Counted from the stretch's first letter, positions 1 to 9,219 are shown. The stretch is 64,000 nucleotides of DNA from Burkholderia sp. HI2500 (GCF_002223055.1 NZ_NKFL01000007.1:992001-1056000); one strand, 5' to 3'. Translations and numbers: made by a program. The notes: generated by a model from the sequence alone, not told the origin.

Positions 1-141
1 CGCAACGACTGTTTATTCACTACAAGAAGTTTCCCGAATTTTCAGTTTGTTTAACTAAACAATCCGGCGTTAAGTGGCTTTGGGTACAAATTTCCGCCAT
101 TGTTGCGTTGCAACGGCGGCGCACAGGGGGGTGCTTTGACG

Positions 142-164
142 GGCGCCCGGCGAACCCGGGCGCC
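142..164 (-). terminator. Hairpin downstream of the beta-propeller gene
   Basis: A 9-bp perfect inverted repeat (GGCGCCCGG / CCGGGCGCC) around a 5-nt loop lies just past the stop of the minus-strand beta-propeller gene. There is no T-run after it on the minus strand, so it may be a Rho-assisted stop or a 3'-end stabilising hairpin. Bases 1-141 hold no gene that I can see. Confidence 0.35.
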
Positions 165-208
165 ACATGAACCGGCGGAACGGAACGAATGAATGAATGC
201 CGTGCGCG

Positions 209-1396
209 TCAGCGCGGCAACGTCCTCAGCGAAGAAGGCCCGCCCGTCAGTGCAATCCGCTTGCCCGTATCGTGCAGCTTGCCGCCTTCGACCGAATAGA
301 GCGCCAGTTGCCGTTCGACGTTGAACTGCACGATCACGTGCCGGCTGTCGGCGGTGAACACGATGCCTTGCGCGGCTTCGCCGCCGGGCAACTCGCTCAC
401 CTTCACGGCCTGCCCGTTGCGGATCTCGAACAGCAGCACCTTGCCGATCTTGTGGCGGCCCGGGTTGTCGGCCGTCAGGTTCGAGCCGTCCATCGCCTGC
501 ACGGCGATCCACTTGCCGTTCGGCGAGATCGCGACGCCTTCCGGCAACGACGGCACCGTCAGGTACTGGACCGTGCGGAACGGCGTGCGCGACACGTCGA
601 TCAGCGCGACGGTATCGGCGTCGCCCGCCAGCGTGCCCGTATAGCCCGGCAGCCCCGCGAGCCCGACGTTGCTGACGACGGCCCAGCGGTTGTCGCTCGA
701 CACGTCGATCGTGTAAGGCGCGACGCCGGTGCTCAGGCGCGACCCGCTGTCGGTCACCTTGCCGTCGTCGACGTTCAGCACCGCGATGCCCTGCTCGTCG
801 CGCAGCGACACGAGCGCATGCTTGCCGTCATGGGTGAAGCTGATCCCCGCCAGCCGCTTCTTGCCGATCTTCAGGTTGCCGTCGAGCGTCACGTTCGTGC
901 CGTCGATACGCAGGATCGACACGCTGCCGTCGACGTTCGCGACGAGCGCGAGCTTGCCCGAGCGGTCGATCGCGATGCCTTGCGGATGCGTGCCGAGCTC
1001 GATGCGCGTGATCGACGGCGGCGCGGCGTCGAGATTCACGACCTGCAGGAACGTGTCGAACACGAGCTGCTTCGCGGCCGTGTCGTAGCGCGTCGGCGCG
1101 CCGACGAGCGCGAGCTTCGCGTCCGGCGTGATCGCGACGGCCTGCGGCGGCCCCTGGATGCCGTTCTCGACGTCGACCTGCAGCGCGACCTTCGGCGGGA
1201 ACGTGCTGGCGTCGAGCAGCGTCAGCGTGTCGGCGGGCGGCGAAGCCAGATAGGTGTCGCGGCCCTCGACGCGCTGGTACTTGCCGTCGTTGCCGGACAC
1301 GATCCAGTCGGCGGCGTGGGCGGCAACGGCCGTCGTGGCGAGGGTCAGTGCGGCGAGCAGGCGCGCACTGCGCGGGCGAAAAGGATTCGAATGCAT
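209..1396 (-). CDS. Secreted YncE-like beta-propeller protein
   Basis: This 395-residue protein begins with a clear Sec signal peptide (about residues 1-28, Ala-rich core, cleavage after AHA). It then shows repeated WD/NHL-like blades with the recurring pattern of a Gly-Ile/Val-Ala-Ile-(S/D)-x-(D/N)-Gly-Lys turn, for example GTHPQGIAID and LPEGVAISPNGK. This matches the YncE/lactonase-like beta-propeller family, usually periplasmic proteins of unknown ligand. An open frame continues far upstream, but the signal peptide fixes the start at this ATG. It stands alone, in the same direction as the M81 operon but about 130 bases downstream of it. The true substrate or partner cannot be read from the sequence. 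Confidence 0.8.
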   Translation of the reverse strand: MHSNPFRPRSARLLAALTLATTAVAAHAADWIVSGNDGKYQRVEGRDTYLASPPADTLTLLDASTFPPKVALQVDVENGIQGPPQAVAITPDAKLALVGAPTRYDTAAKQLVFDTFLQVVNLDAAPPSITRIELGTHPQGIAIDRSGKLALVANVDGSVSILRIDGTNVTLDGNLKIGKKRLAGISFTHDGKHALVSLRDEQGIAVLNVDDGKVTDSGSRLSTGVAPYTIDVSSDNRWAVVSNVGLAGLPGYTGTLAGDADTVALIDVSRTPFRTVQYLTVPSLPEGVAISPNGKWIAVQAMDGSNLTADNPGRHKIGKVLLFEIRNGQAVKVSELPGGEAAQGIVFTADSRHVIVQFNVERQLALYSVEGGKLHDTGKRIALTGGPSSLRTLPR

Positions 1397-1524
1397 GTCG
1401 GTCGATTCTCCGGATCGGTTGCGGACACAATGGATGGCATCGACCCTGCTGCTCGACGGGTCGGTGCCATCGCATGATGCCCGAAAGCCGGCAAATCCGG
1501 CGTTTTGCGCCCGGTCGGTTTCCG

Positions 1525-3030
1525 TCACGCCGTCCCGCGCGCGCCGGACGACGACCATTCGCCCACCACGTCGAGCGGATACACGGGCCGCGCCAGCCGC
1601 TCGTATTGGAACAGCCCGTAGTCCGACCCCGTCACGCCGCGGCTGTCGCATTCGACCAGCGCGGCTGCGATCGGCACGAACACCGGCCGGCAATACATCC
1701 GCGACTTCAGCAGCAGGAAGCGCGCGCGGCGTGGATCGACGCCGACGCTCTCGAACACGCCGAGATCCCACGGCTCCTGGGTCCGCTCGGTGATGACCAG
1801 CGTGGCCGCGCCGATGTCGAGCACGGCCGTGCGGCCCATGTACGCACGCTGGCCCGTGTAAGTGGGCCCCGTGATCACGTATTCGCCGTCGGTGAGCGCA
1901 CGCACGATGCCGGTCGCGCGGAACGGCTCGCGCCGCACGCCGCCGTGCGACGGCAGGCGGTTGCCCACCGATACCGTGACGGTCGCGCCGACACCCGCGT
2001 CGATCAGCGCTGCGACGGCCTGCGGGTCGCACAACGGCCCGCTGACGATACCGTCGAGCCCGTGCGCGAGCGCGGCCTCGAGCAGGTCCATCGTGTCGCA
2101 CGGGCCGCCCGACATGCAGTTGTCGCCGTGATCGAGCATCAGCACCGGGCGATCCGCGCCGTGCGCGAGCGTCGCGGCCTGCGCAACCGATTCAGCGAGC
2201 GGCGCGCTGCGATAGACGAAATCGTCGCGCGCGTCCCAGATCTGCCGCGCGATGCGCTCGGCCACCGCGTCGGCGGCGGCCCGGTCGCCATCGGCCACCA
2301 CCACCACGCTGATGCACGGCGCGGGAATGTCCGCGAGCGAGAAGCCGGGCAGCACCGAAACCGCGAGCATCCCGTCGGCCTCGGCGGCGCGCGCGGCCTC
2401 CACCGCGCGCCGCATTGCGCCTTCCGCGCTCGCACTGAGCAGCGTCGATGCCATCAGCGGCGGCTGCCGCCACGCGAGCACGGGCCGCGCGCGGCCGTGC
2501 AACCGGTCGAGCAGCACGCGCGCCGCATGCTCGCCCGTCTCGTACATATCGACGTGCGGGTAAGTCTTGAAGCTGACGATCACGTCCGCGTGATCGATCA
2601 TCTTCTGCGTGACGTTCGCATGCAGGTCGAGCGCGACCGCGATCGGCGCGTTGGGCAGCGCCGCGCGCACACGCGCGAGCAGGTCGCCCTCGCCGTCCGC
2701 GCTCTGCTCGGCGACCATCGCGCCGTGCAGGTCGAGCATCACCGCGTCGCAGCCGGGCGCGGCCGCGACGATCGCGTCGCAGATCGCCGCATACGCGTCG
2801 GCCGCGACCGGCCCGCTCGGGTTCGCGGCCGCCGATACGGGCGTCACGATGTCGGCGCCTTCACGTTCGGCCGCGTCGAGGAACGCGGCCATCGCGGTGC
2901 GCATCCCGCGATTCGCGCGATAGGCGTCGTCGCCCCAGTCCGGGCCGTTGCGGCCGAACGCGGCAAGCGGCGTCGGCACCGGCGAGAACGTGTTGGTCTC
3001 GTGGTTCATCCGTGCGATCAGGATTTTCAT
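1525..3030 (-). CDS. M81 family metallopeptidase (MlrC-like)
   Basis: At 501 residues this is the usual length for the M81/MlrC family, zinc metallopeptidases first known from microcystin degradation but common in ABC-importer operons. The family N-terminus (MKILIARMNHETNTF) is present, followed by two Asp-Leu-His motifs (DLHGAM near residue 100 and DLHAN near 135) expected to supply metal ligands, and a later LDHGDN motif. Its ATG overlaps the stop of the amidohydrolase gene by four bases (ATGA), so the two are translationally coupled. It is the last gene of the operon that carries the Liv importer, which suggests hydrolysis of an imported peptide-like or ureido compound. It is probably cytoplasmic, as no signal peptide is seen. 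Confidence 0.85.
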   Translation of the reverse strand: MKILIARMNHETNTFSPVPTPLAAFGRNGPDWGDDAYRANRGMRTAMAAFLDAAEREGADIVTPVSAAANPSGPVAADAYAAICDAIVAAAPGCDAVMLDLHGAMVAEQSADGEGDLLARVRAALPNAPIAVALDLHANVTQKMIDHADVIVSFKTYPHVDMYETGEHAARVLLDRLHGRARPVLAWRQPPLMASTLLSASAEGAMRRAVEAARAAEADGMLAVSVLPGFSLADIPAPCISVVVVADGDRAAADAVAERIARQIWDARDDFVYRSAPLAESVAQAATLAHGADRPVLMLDHGDNCMSGGPCDTMDLLEAALAHGLDGIVSGPLCDPQAVAALIDAGVGATVTVSVGNRLPSHGGVRREPFRATGIVRALTDGEYVITGPTYTGQRAYMGRTAVLDIGAATLVITERTQEPWDLGVFESVGVDPRRARFLLLKSRMYCRPVFVPIAAALVECDSRGVTGSDYGLFQYERLARPVYPLDVVGEWSSSGARGTA

Positions 3031-4316
3031 CGTGCGCGGCCCTCCGCGATCCCGGCAGCGCCGAGCATCGCGTGCAGCAACACGTTGCAGCCGGCCTCCA
3101 GATGCGCGGGATCGGCCTCCTCGATCTCGTTGTGGCTGATCCCGTCTTTGCACGGCACGAAGATCATCGCGGTCGGCGCCACGCGCGCGAGATACACGGC
3201 GTCGTGGCCCGCCCCGCTGATCACGTTCATCGACGACAGCCCGAGCGCACGCGCGCCCGCACGCACCTGCTCGACCAGCGTCGCGTCGAACGGCTGCGGC
3301 GGGAAGTACACGACCTGCTCGACGTCGATTGGCATGCCGGCCGCTGCGCCCAGGTCGGCGCACGCCGCACGCAGCTCGGCATCCATCGTCGCAAGCGTCG
3401 CATCGTCGGCTGCGCGCAGGTCGACGGTCAGCGTCACGCGGCCCGGAATCACGTTGCGTGAGTTCGGATGCACGTCGACCCAGCCGACCGTGCCGCGCCC
3501 ATGCGGCGGATGCGCGCACGCGATGTCGTTCACCTTGCGCACCAGATCGGACGCGACGAGCAGCGCGTCACGCCGCAGCGCCATCGGCGTCGGGCCCGCG
3601 TGCGCCTCCATGCCGTGCACGGTCACGTCATACCAGCGCTGCCCGAGCGCACCCTCGACCACGCCGATCGTCGTGTCGTGCGCCTCCAGCACCGGGCCCT
3701 GCTCGATATGCGCTTCGAAATACGCGCCGACCGGATGCGCGCCGCGCCCGTCGTTCGCATCGCCCGCATAGCCGATCGCGGCCAGCGCGTCGCGCACCGA
3801 CACGCCGTCGCGGTCGCATTGAGCGAGCGCATGGTCGAGCGTGAACGCGCCCGCGAACACGCCGGAACCCATCATCACGGGCACGAAGCGCGACCCTTCC
3901 TCGTTGGTCCACACCGCGACCTCGAGCGGCGCCCGCGTGCGCACGCCCGCATCGTCAAGCGTGCGCAGCACTTCGAGGCCCGCGAGCACGCCGTAGTTGC
4001 CGTCGAACTTGCCGCCGGTCGGCTGCGTGTCGATATGGCTGCCCGTCGTCACGGGCGGCAGGTCGTCGCGTTCGCCCGCGCGCCGCGCGAAGATGTTGCC
4101 GATCGCGTCGACGCGCACCGTGCAGCCGATTTCCTTCGCCCACGCGGCGAACAGGTCGCGCGCCTCGCGATCGAGTTCGGTGAGCGCGAGGCGGCACACG
4201 CCCCCTTTGTCGGTCGCGCCGATCCGCGCGAGACGCATCAGGCTGTCCCACAGCCGCGCGCCGTCGACGCGCAAGCCGGACGCCGCGACGCCCGGTGTCG
4301 AATCCTGAACTTGCAT
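3027..4316 (-). CDS. Zn-dependent M20 amidohydrolase (allantoate amidohydrolase / N-carbamoyl-L-amino-acid hydrolase family)
   Basis: The 429-residue protein is full length for the AllC/HyuC/beta-ureidopropionase subgroup of M20 peptidases. It carries the metal-binding landmarks GSHIDTQP and the acidic WTNEEGSRF block, the substrate-domain AHAGPTPM motif and a late SGAGHDA motif. Members hydrolyse N-carbamoyl amino acids or allantoate, releasing ammonia and carbon dioxide. The start chosen has GAGGAA about 8 bases upstream; a longer in-frame ATG lies further 5' without support. It sits between the Liv importer and the M81 gene with coupled translation, so the imported substrate is probably an N-carbamoyl or ureido compound. 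The exact substrate cannot be assigned from sequence. Confidence 0.85.
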   Translation of the reverse strand: MQVQDSTPGVAASGLRVDGARLWDSLMRLARIGATDKGGVCRLALTELDREARDLFAAWAKEIGCTVRVDAIGNIFARRAGERDDLPPVTTGSHIDTQPTGGKFDGNYGVLAGLEVLRTLDDAGVRTRAPLEVAVWTNEEGSRFVPVMMGSGVFAGAFTLDHALAQCDRDGVSVRDALAAIGYAGDANDGRGAHPVGAYFEAHIEQGPVLEAHDTTIGVVEGALGQRWYDVTVHGMEAHAGPTPMALRRDALLVASDLVRKVNDIACAHPPHGRGTVGWVDVHPNSRNVIPGRVTLTVDLRAADDATLATMDAELRAACADLGAAAGMPIDVEQVVYFPPQPFDATLVEQVRAGARALGLSSMNVISGAGHDAVYLARVAPTAMIFVPCKDGISHNEIEEADPAHLEAGCNVLLHAMLGAAGIAEGRAR

Positions 4317-4350
4317 CGATGGAATTCCTCGCAATGAAAGGACGCGGCGC

Positions 4351-5052
4351 TTACGCGACACCGACGCCCAGGTAACGGTCCTTCACCTCGTGATCGGCCG
4401 CGAACGCCGCGTTGCTGCCTTCGTAGACGATCACGCCCTGTTCGATCACGAAGTGGCGGTCGGCGAGCTGCGTGCACACTTCGAGGTTCTGTTCGACGAG
4501 CAGGATCGCCACGCCGGCCGCCTTGATCCGCTTCAGCTGCTCCACGATCTCCTCGACGATCACCGGCGCGAGCCCTTCCACCGGCTCGTCGAGCATCAGC
4601 AGCCGCGGGTGGTTCATCAGCGCGCGGCCGATCGCGAGCATCTGCTGCTCGCCGCCCGACAACTGCGCGCCGCCGTTGCGGCGGCGCTCCTTCAGGCGCG
4701 GGAAGATCCGGTAGATGTCGTCGAGCTGCCACGGTGAATCGCGGCGCGCACCGAGCCGCAGGTTCTCCTCGACCGACAGCAGGCGGAAAATCCCGCGATG
4801 CTCCGGCACGAAGCACAGGCCGCGCGCGGCGATCCGGTGCGCCGGCTGCCCGGACACCGGCCGGCCCGCGAACGTCACCGTGCCGCCGGTCGGCGCGACG
4901 ACGCCCGCGATCGTCTTGAGCGTCGTCGACTTGCCCGCGCCGTTGCGGCCGAGCAGCGTCACCGTCTCGCCTTCGTCCACGTTCAGCGAAATGCCCTGCA
5001 GGATGTGGCTCTTGCCGTAGCAGGCGTGAACGTCCTTCACGTCGAGCATCAT
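4351..5052 (-). CDS. livF: Branched-chain-amino-acid-type ABC importer, ATPase LivF
   Basis: A 233-residue single-domain ABC ATPase of LivF type. Walker A (GRNGAGKST) is at residues 35-43, the signature LSGGEQQ at 131-137 and Walker B with catalytic Glu (LLMLDEP) at 151-157. LivF pairs with LivG to power import of branched-chain amino acids or, as often in Burkholderia, amides, urea-like or aromatic compounds. Its two tandem ATG codons overlap the stop of livG. The neighbouring amidohydrolase suggests a ureido or amide substrate rather than leucine. Confidence 0.92.
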   Translation of the reverse strand: MMLDVKDVHACYGKSHILQGISLNVDEGETVTLLGRNGAGKSTTLKTIAGVVAPTGGTVTFAGRPVSGQPAHRIAARGLCFVPEHRGIFRLLSVEENLRLGARRDSPWQLDDIYRIFPRLKERRRNGGAQLSGGEQQMLAIGRALMNHPRLLMLDEPVEGLAPVIVEEIVEQLKRIKAAGVAILLVEQNLEVCTQLADRHFVIEQGVIVYEGSNAAFAADHEVKDRYLGVGVA

Positions 5053-5816
5053 GCGCGGCCTCCCGTGATCATGTTGCCGAGATACGCGCTGCGCACGCGC
5101 TCATCGCCGCGAATCGCGTCCGGCTTGCCTTCGACCAGCACGCGGCCCTGCTGCATCACCGTAATCGTGTCCGAGATGTCCATCACGATGCCCATGTTGT
5201 GTTCGATCAGCACGACCGTGTAGTCGTCTCGCAGGCCGCGGATCAGTGCCTTCATGTCGTCGAGATCGTCGATCCCCATGCCCGACGTCGGCTCGTCGAG
5301 AAAGATCGCGCGCGGTCGCGCCGCCAGCGCCATCCCGACCTCGAGCCGGCGCTGCTGGCCGTGCGACAGCACGCCCGCCGCCGTATCGGCGAAACGCTGC
5401 AGGCCGAGCCGCTCGAGCACGTCGTCGACGATGCCGTCGTGCGCGAGCGCACCGCGCGGCGCCGCCCACGGATTCAGCGCGCGCCGCGCTTCGACGCCCT
5501 GCGCGGCGACGCGCAGGTTCTCGCGCACGCTCAGGTTCGGAAACAGGCTCGTCACCTGGAACGAGCGCGCGATGCCGCGCCGCACGCGCTTGTGATCGGG
5601 TTCGCGCGACACGTCGTGACCGTCGAACAGGATCGAGCCCGACGTGATCGGCAGCGTGCCCGTCAACGTATGGAACAGTGTCGTCTTGCCGGCGCCGTTC
5701 GGCCCGATCACCGAATGCACGGTGCGCGGCATGATCCGCAGGTCGACGCCGCCCAGCGCCGTGAACTTGCCGTAGCGCTTGACGATGCCGCGCGCCTCGA
5801 GAATCGCTTCGCTCAT
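5049..5816 (-). CDS. livG: Branched-chain-amino-acid-type ABC importer, ATPase LivG
   Basis: A 255-residue ABC ATPase with Walker A GPNGAGKTT at residues 38-46, a LivG-type signature (LSHGQQRR, His replacing Gly as is common in LivG) and Walker B IFLDEPTSGM. The C-terminal extension with the EHNM motif is typical of LivG rather than LivF. The start ATG overlaps the end of livM and the stop overlaps livF, so the whole importer is one coupled unit. Confidence 0.92.
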   Translation of the reverse strand: MSEAILEARGIVKRYGKFTALGGVDLRIMPRTVHSVIGPNGAGKTTLFHTLTGTLPITSGSILFDGHDVSREPDHKRVRRGIARSFQVTSLFPNLSVRENLRVAAQGVEARRALNPWAAPRGALAHDGIVDDVLERLGLQRFADTAAGVLSHGQQRRLEVGMALAARPRAIFLDEPTSGMGIDDLDDMKALIRGLRDDYTVVLIEHNMGIVMDISDTITVMQQGRVLVEGKPDAIRGDERVRSAYLGNMITGGRA

Positions 5817-6856
5817 TGCTGCTCCCCGGTCGTCGTCGCCGTCCGTGCGCCGCGCCGCAGCGACGCCGCGACGCGTTCACCCAATCCCCACAACCCGCGC
5901 TGCATGAACAGGCTGACCGCGATCAGCACGAGGCCGAGCAGCAGCAGCCAGCGCGGCCACAGCGTCGACAGCCAGTCCGCGAACAGCACATAGAACGCCG
6001 CGCCGAGCACCGACGCGAACAGGTTGCCCGTGCCGCCGATCACCGTCATCACGAGGATCATCTCGCTCGTGTGATAGTCGATGTTCGACAGCGGCGCGAT
6101 GCCCGTCATCAACGCGTGCAGCGCACCGGCGAAACCCGTGACCGCACCCGACAGCACGAACGCCGCGAGCTTGAAGCGCTTCACGTCGTAGCCGGCCGCC
6201 GCCGCGCGCGCCTCGTTGTCGCGGATCGCGAGCAGCGTACGGCCGAACACGGAGCGAGACACGCGCAACAACAGCCAGAACACCGCGACGAACAGCACCG
6301 CGACGAAGCCGTAGTAGCGCCACGGTGAATCGAGCGAGACGAGCGGATGCCCGAACAGGGACAGCGCGGGGCGCGGGATGTCGAGCAGCCCGTTGTCGCC
6401 ACCCGTGAGGTCCGGCGTCGTATAGGCGAGAAAGTAGAACAGCTGCCCGAACGCGAGCGTCAGCATCACGAAATAAGTGCCGCGCTGCCGGATCGAGAAC
6501 CAGCCGACGAGCGCGGCCGCGACGGCACCGAGCACGGTGGCGGCCACCAGCGCGGCAGTCACCGATGCGACGCCGTGCGTCAGCACCAGCCCCGCCGCGT
6601 AGCTGCCGAGCCCGAAGAAGATGCCCTGCCCGAACGACAGCAGCCCCGTGTAGCCGAGCAGCAGGTTGCAGCCGAGCGCGGCGAGCGCGAACACCAGCAC
6701 CTCGGTCGCGAGCGAGCCCGAGCTCAGCGCAACCGGCAGCGCGCACACGACGGCCACCGCGAGCCAGCCTTCCGGCCGCTGCCATGCGCCGCGCCACGGC
6801 CGCGGGCGTGACGAGGCCGCCGTCCCGGGCGGCAGCGGTTTCGACGATTCGATCAT
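5813..6856 (-). CDS. livM: Branched-chain-amino-acid-type ABC importer, permease LivM
   Basis: A 347-residue inner-membrane permease with about nine hydrophobic segments and LivM landmarks: NLLLGYTGLLSFGQGIFFG, TYFVMLTLAFGQL, GGDNGL and the cytoplasmic loop GRTLLAIRDNEARAAAAGYD, which contacts the ATPases. An open frame runs several hundred residues further 5', but the ATG used here overlaps the livH stop (ATGA), the arrangement seen at the other joints of the operon. It forms the channel with LivH. Confidence 0.92.
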   Translation of the reverse strand: MIESSKPLPPGTAASSRPRPWRGAWQRPEGWLAVAVVCALPVALSSGSLATEVLVFALAALGCNLLLGYTGLLSFGQGIFFGLGSYAAGLVLTHGVASVTAALVAATVLGAVAAALVGWFSIRQRGTYFVMLTLAFGQLFYFLAYTTPDLTGGDNGLLDIPRPALSLFGHPLVSLDSPWRYYGFVAVLFVAVFWLLLRVSRSVFGRTLLAIRDNEARAAAAGYDVKRFKLAAFVLSGAVTGFAGALHALMTGIAPLSNIDYHTSEMILVMTVIGGTGNLFASVLGAAFYVLFADWLSTLWPRWLLLLGLVLIAVSLFMQRGLWGLGERVAASLRRGARTATTTGEQQ

Positions 6857-7713
6857 GCGGCCCTCCCCAGCAACCCGTTCGGACGCAACAGCAGCACGGC
6901 CGCCATCGCGACATAGATCATCAGCCTCGCCCCTTCCGGCCACAGCGTGCTCATCAGGCTCTGCACGATGCCGACCAGCAGCCCGCCGACCAGCGCCCCG
7001 AGAAAATTCCCCATCCCGCCGACGACGACCACGACGAACGCGACACCGAGCGCCTCGATGCCCATGAACGGGTCGACGCCGCGGATCGGTGCGGCGAGCA
7101 CGCCCGCGAGCGCGGCCGTCGCCGCGCCGAGCGCGAACACGAGGCTGAACACGCGCGTCACGTTGATGCCGAGCAGCGACACCATCTCCGACGATTCGCT
7201 GCCCGCGCGCACCGTGCTGCCAAGCCGCGTGCCTTCGAGCACCCACCACAGCAGCGCGGCGAGCACGGCCGTGAACGCGATCACGAACAGCCGGTATTTC
7301 GGGTAGACGAAGCCGCCCCAGATCACGACGCCGTTCAGCGCGTCGGGTGGCGGCACGTTGTCGCCGAGCGGGCCCCACGCGAGGATCGCGCACTCCTGCA
7401 GCACGAGCGCGAGCCCGACCGTCGCGAGGATGTGGAATTCGTGCTGCTGCGCGTACACATGACGCAGCACGAGCTTTTCGACGCTCCACGCGAACGCGCC
7501 GACGACGAGCGGCACGACCGCGAGCGCGACCCAGAAATTCGCCGACCATTGCAGCGCCTGGTAGCAGAGATACGCACCGAGCAGGTAGAACGCACCGTGA
7601 GCGAAGTTCACGAAGCGCAGCAGGCCGAACACGATCGACAGGCCGACGGCGAGCAGGAAATACAGCATGCCCACGCCGATGCCGTTGACGATCTGCAGCA
7701 GATAGACGTTCAT
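6853..7713 (-). CDS. livH: Branched-chain-amino-acid-type ABC importer, permease LivH
   Basis: A 286-residue inner-membrane permease of LivH type with eight or so hydrophobic helices, the N-terminal block LSIVFGLLRFVNFAHGAFY and the late loop with GGMGNFLGALVGG. It is the usual length. It is the second gene of the transport operon, about 70 bases after the binding-protein gene, and is coupled to livM through an ATGA overlap. Confidence 0.92.
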   Translation of the reverse strand: MNVYLLQIVNGIGVGMLYFLLAVGLSIVFGLLRFVNFAHGAFYLLGAYLCYQALQWSANFWVALAVVPLVVGAFAWSVEKLVLRHVYAQQHEFHILATVGLALVLQECAILAWGPLGDNVPPPDALNGVVIWGGFVYPKYRLFVIAFTAVLAALLWWVLEGTRLGSTVRAGSESSEMVSLLGINVTRVFSLVFALGAATAALAGVLAAPIRGVDPFMGIEALGVAFVVVVVGGMGNFLGALVGGLLVGIVQSLMSTLWPEGARLMIYVAMAAVLLLRPNGLLGRAA

Positions 7714-7782
7714 GGCTTCCGTGTCAGAAAGGAAGGTAACGGACGTCCGCGGCGCGCGACGGCCGCGGACGCATGCACTGCG

Positions 7783-8991
7783 TCACGCGAGCTTGCAGCT
7801 CGTCTTGTCGACCGGCAGGAACGACTGGCCCGAACTGACGATGTCGGCGTAGTCGTCCGCGTTCTTCATCCGGCTCTTCGGCTTGCCCTTCAGCAGGTAG
7901 TAGTTCTTCAGCACCTGGTGATCGCCCTTGCGGATTTCCTCCGGGCCCGTGAGGCCGTCGTACTTCATGCCCTCCATCGCCGCGACCACCTTCTTCGGAT
8001 CGGCGCTGCCGGCCTTCACCATCGCGTCGACCAGGATCTTCGAGCAGATGTAGGAACCCGCGAGGCTGTAGTTCGGGTTCGCCTTGAACGTGGCGTTCGC
8101 GCGCTTCACGAGGTCGCGGTTCAGCGGCGAATCGATGCCGTGCCAGTACTGCGCGCCGAAATACACGCCGTCGCAGATGTCGGGCCCGAGCGCCTCGAAC
8201 TGCTCGAGGCCCGATGCCCACGCGAGCAGGATCGTGCAGTTGCGCTTCATCCCGAAGCTGACGGCCTGGCGCAGCGTGTCCGACGACTGCGAGCCGAAGT
8301 TCAGGATCAGCAGCACGTCCGGCTGCGCAGCCGCCGCATTCGTCAGGTAGCCGCTGAACTCCTTCTCGGCGAGCGAGTGGTAGCTGTTGCCGACATGCTC
8401 GATGCCCTTTTCCTTGAAGATCGCCTTCGCGGCCGACAGCAGGCCCTCGCCGAACACGTATTGCGGCGTGATCGTGTACCAGCGCTTCGCCTTCGGCAGC
8501 ATCTGGGTCAACGGGCGCACCGTCTGCTCGATCGCGCCGAAGGTCGGCACCGACCAGCGGAACGTCGCGGCATTGCAATCCTTGCCGGTGATCTCGTCCG
8601 CGCCGGCCGTCGTGATGAACACGCCGCCCGCCTTCTGGACTTCCTTGCCCATCGCCAGCGACTCGGACGACAGGATGCCGCCCGCGAAGAAACGCACGCC
8701 CTTCTGCTGCGCGATCTCCTGCACGCGCCGCACGGCGGTCGCGGGCTTGCCCTCGGTGTCGAGCGCCGTGTAGGCGAGCGGCGCGCCAAGCACCTTGCCG
8801 TATTGCTGGACGATGAGCTGCATGCCGAGATCGGCGTACTTGCCGTTGGCCGCGAACGGCCCCGACATCGGCACCGGGCATGCGAGCTGGATGGACGAAC
8901 CCTGCGCGAACGCGGCGCGGGACGACATGCTGCCGAGCGCACCCGGCGCGGCCGACAGCGCGGCCAGTTTCAACAGTTCTCGGCGATTCAA
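7783..8991 (-). CDS. Tat-exported Liv-type periplasmic substrate-binding protein
   Basis: This is the binding protein for the LivHMGF importer (Periplasmic_binding_6/LivK fold, with the CPVPMSGPFAANGKYAD entry motif). I place the start at a TTG codon because AGGAG sits exactly 7 bases upstream and the product then begins MNRRELLKLAALSAAP, a textbook twin-arginine signal; the mature protein would start near AFA-QG. A GTG 60 bases upstream (ending at 9051) gives 20 extra residues but lacks a good ribosome site. The total is 402 residues. It is the first gene of the operon, transcribed from the divergent control region shared with the FadR-type regulator. The ligand is not deducible; the downstream amidohydrolase hints at a ureido or amide compound. 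Confidence 0.82.
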   Translation of the reverse strand: MNRRELLKLAALSAAPGALGSMSSRAAFAQGSSIQLACPVPMSGPFAANGKYADLGMQLIVQQYGKVLGAPLAYTALDTEGKPATAVRRVQEIAQQKGVRFFAGGILSSESLAMGKEVQKAGGVFITTAGADEITGKDCNAATFRWSVPTFGAIEQTVRPLTQMLPKAKRWYTITPQYVFGEGLLSAAKAIFKEKGIEHVGNSYHSLAEKEFSGYLTNAAAAQPDVLLILNFGSQSSDTLRQAVSFGMKRNCTILLAWASGLEQFEALGPDICDGVYFGAQYWHGIDSPLNRDLVKRANATFKANPNYSLAGSYICSKILVDAMVKAGSADPKKVVAAMEGMKYDGLTGPEEIRKGDHQVLKNYYLLKGKPKSRMKNADDYADIVSSGQSFLPVDKTSCKLA

Positions 8992-9081
8992 GTTGACGCT
9001 CCTGATAAAGGGGGACACACGCGATGCGACCGACTGCCAAACCGTGCCCACGCCCTGCAGGATGCGCGCCGCCGGTTGATC

Positions 9082-9101
9082 CTATTTATCATGATAAATA
9101 G
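9082..9101. promoter_or_regulatory. Perfect 20-bp palindromic operator (CTATTTATCATGATAAATAG)
   Basis: The sequence CTATTTATCATGATAAATAG is a perfect inverted repeat with no central spacer, AT-rich in a GC-rich setting. It sits in the divergent gap between the Liv binding-protein gene and the GntR-family regulator. FadR-type GntR proteins bind short palindromes in such gaps, so this is the probable autoregulatory and operon operator, about 90 bp upstream of the importer start and 120 bp upstream of the regulator start. Confidence 0.6.
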
Positions 9102-9219
9102 AATGAACCTGATGCTAGAGTTGATCAAAATTGGTGTCAATCAGGCAAAATTCCGTACCCGCGCCGGAACGGATCGTCGACGATGACGCGGCGCGCAGTC
9201 AGACAAAGGAGTCGTGAAG

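Noticed and set aside
1348..3771. Very long open frames on the opposite strand of real genes, here 807 codons
   Set aside because: High GC content keeps antisense frames open. The product is Arg/His-rich without any family motif, and both sense genes beneath it are clear.
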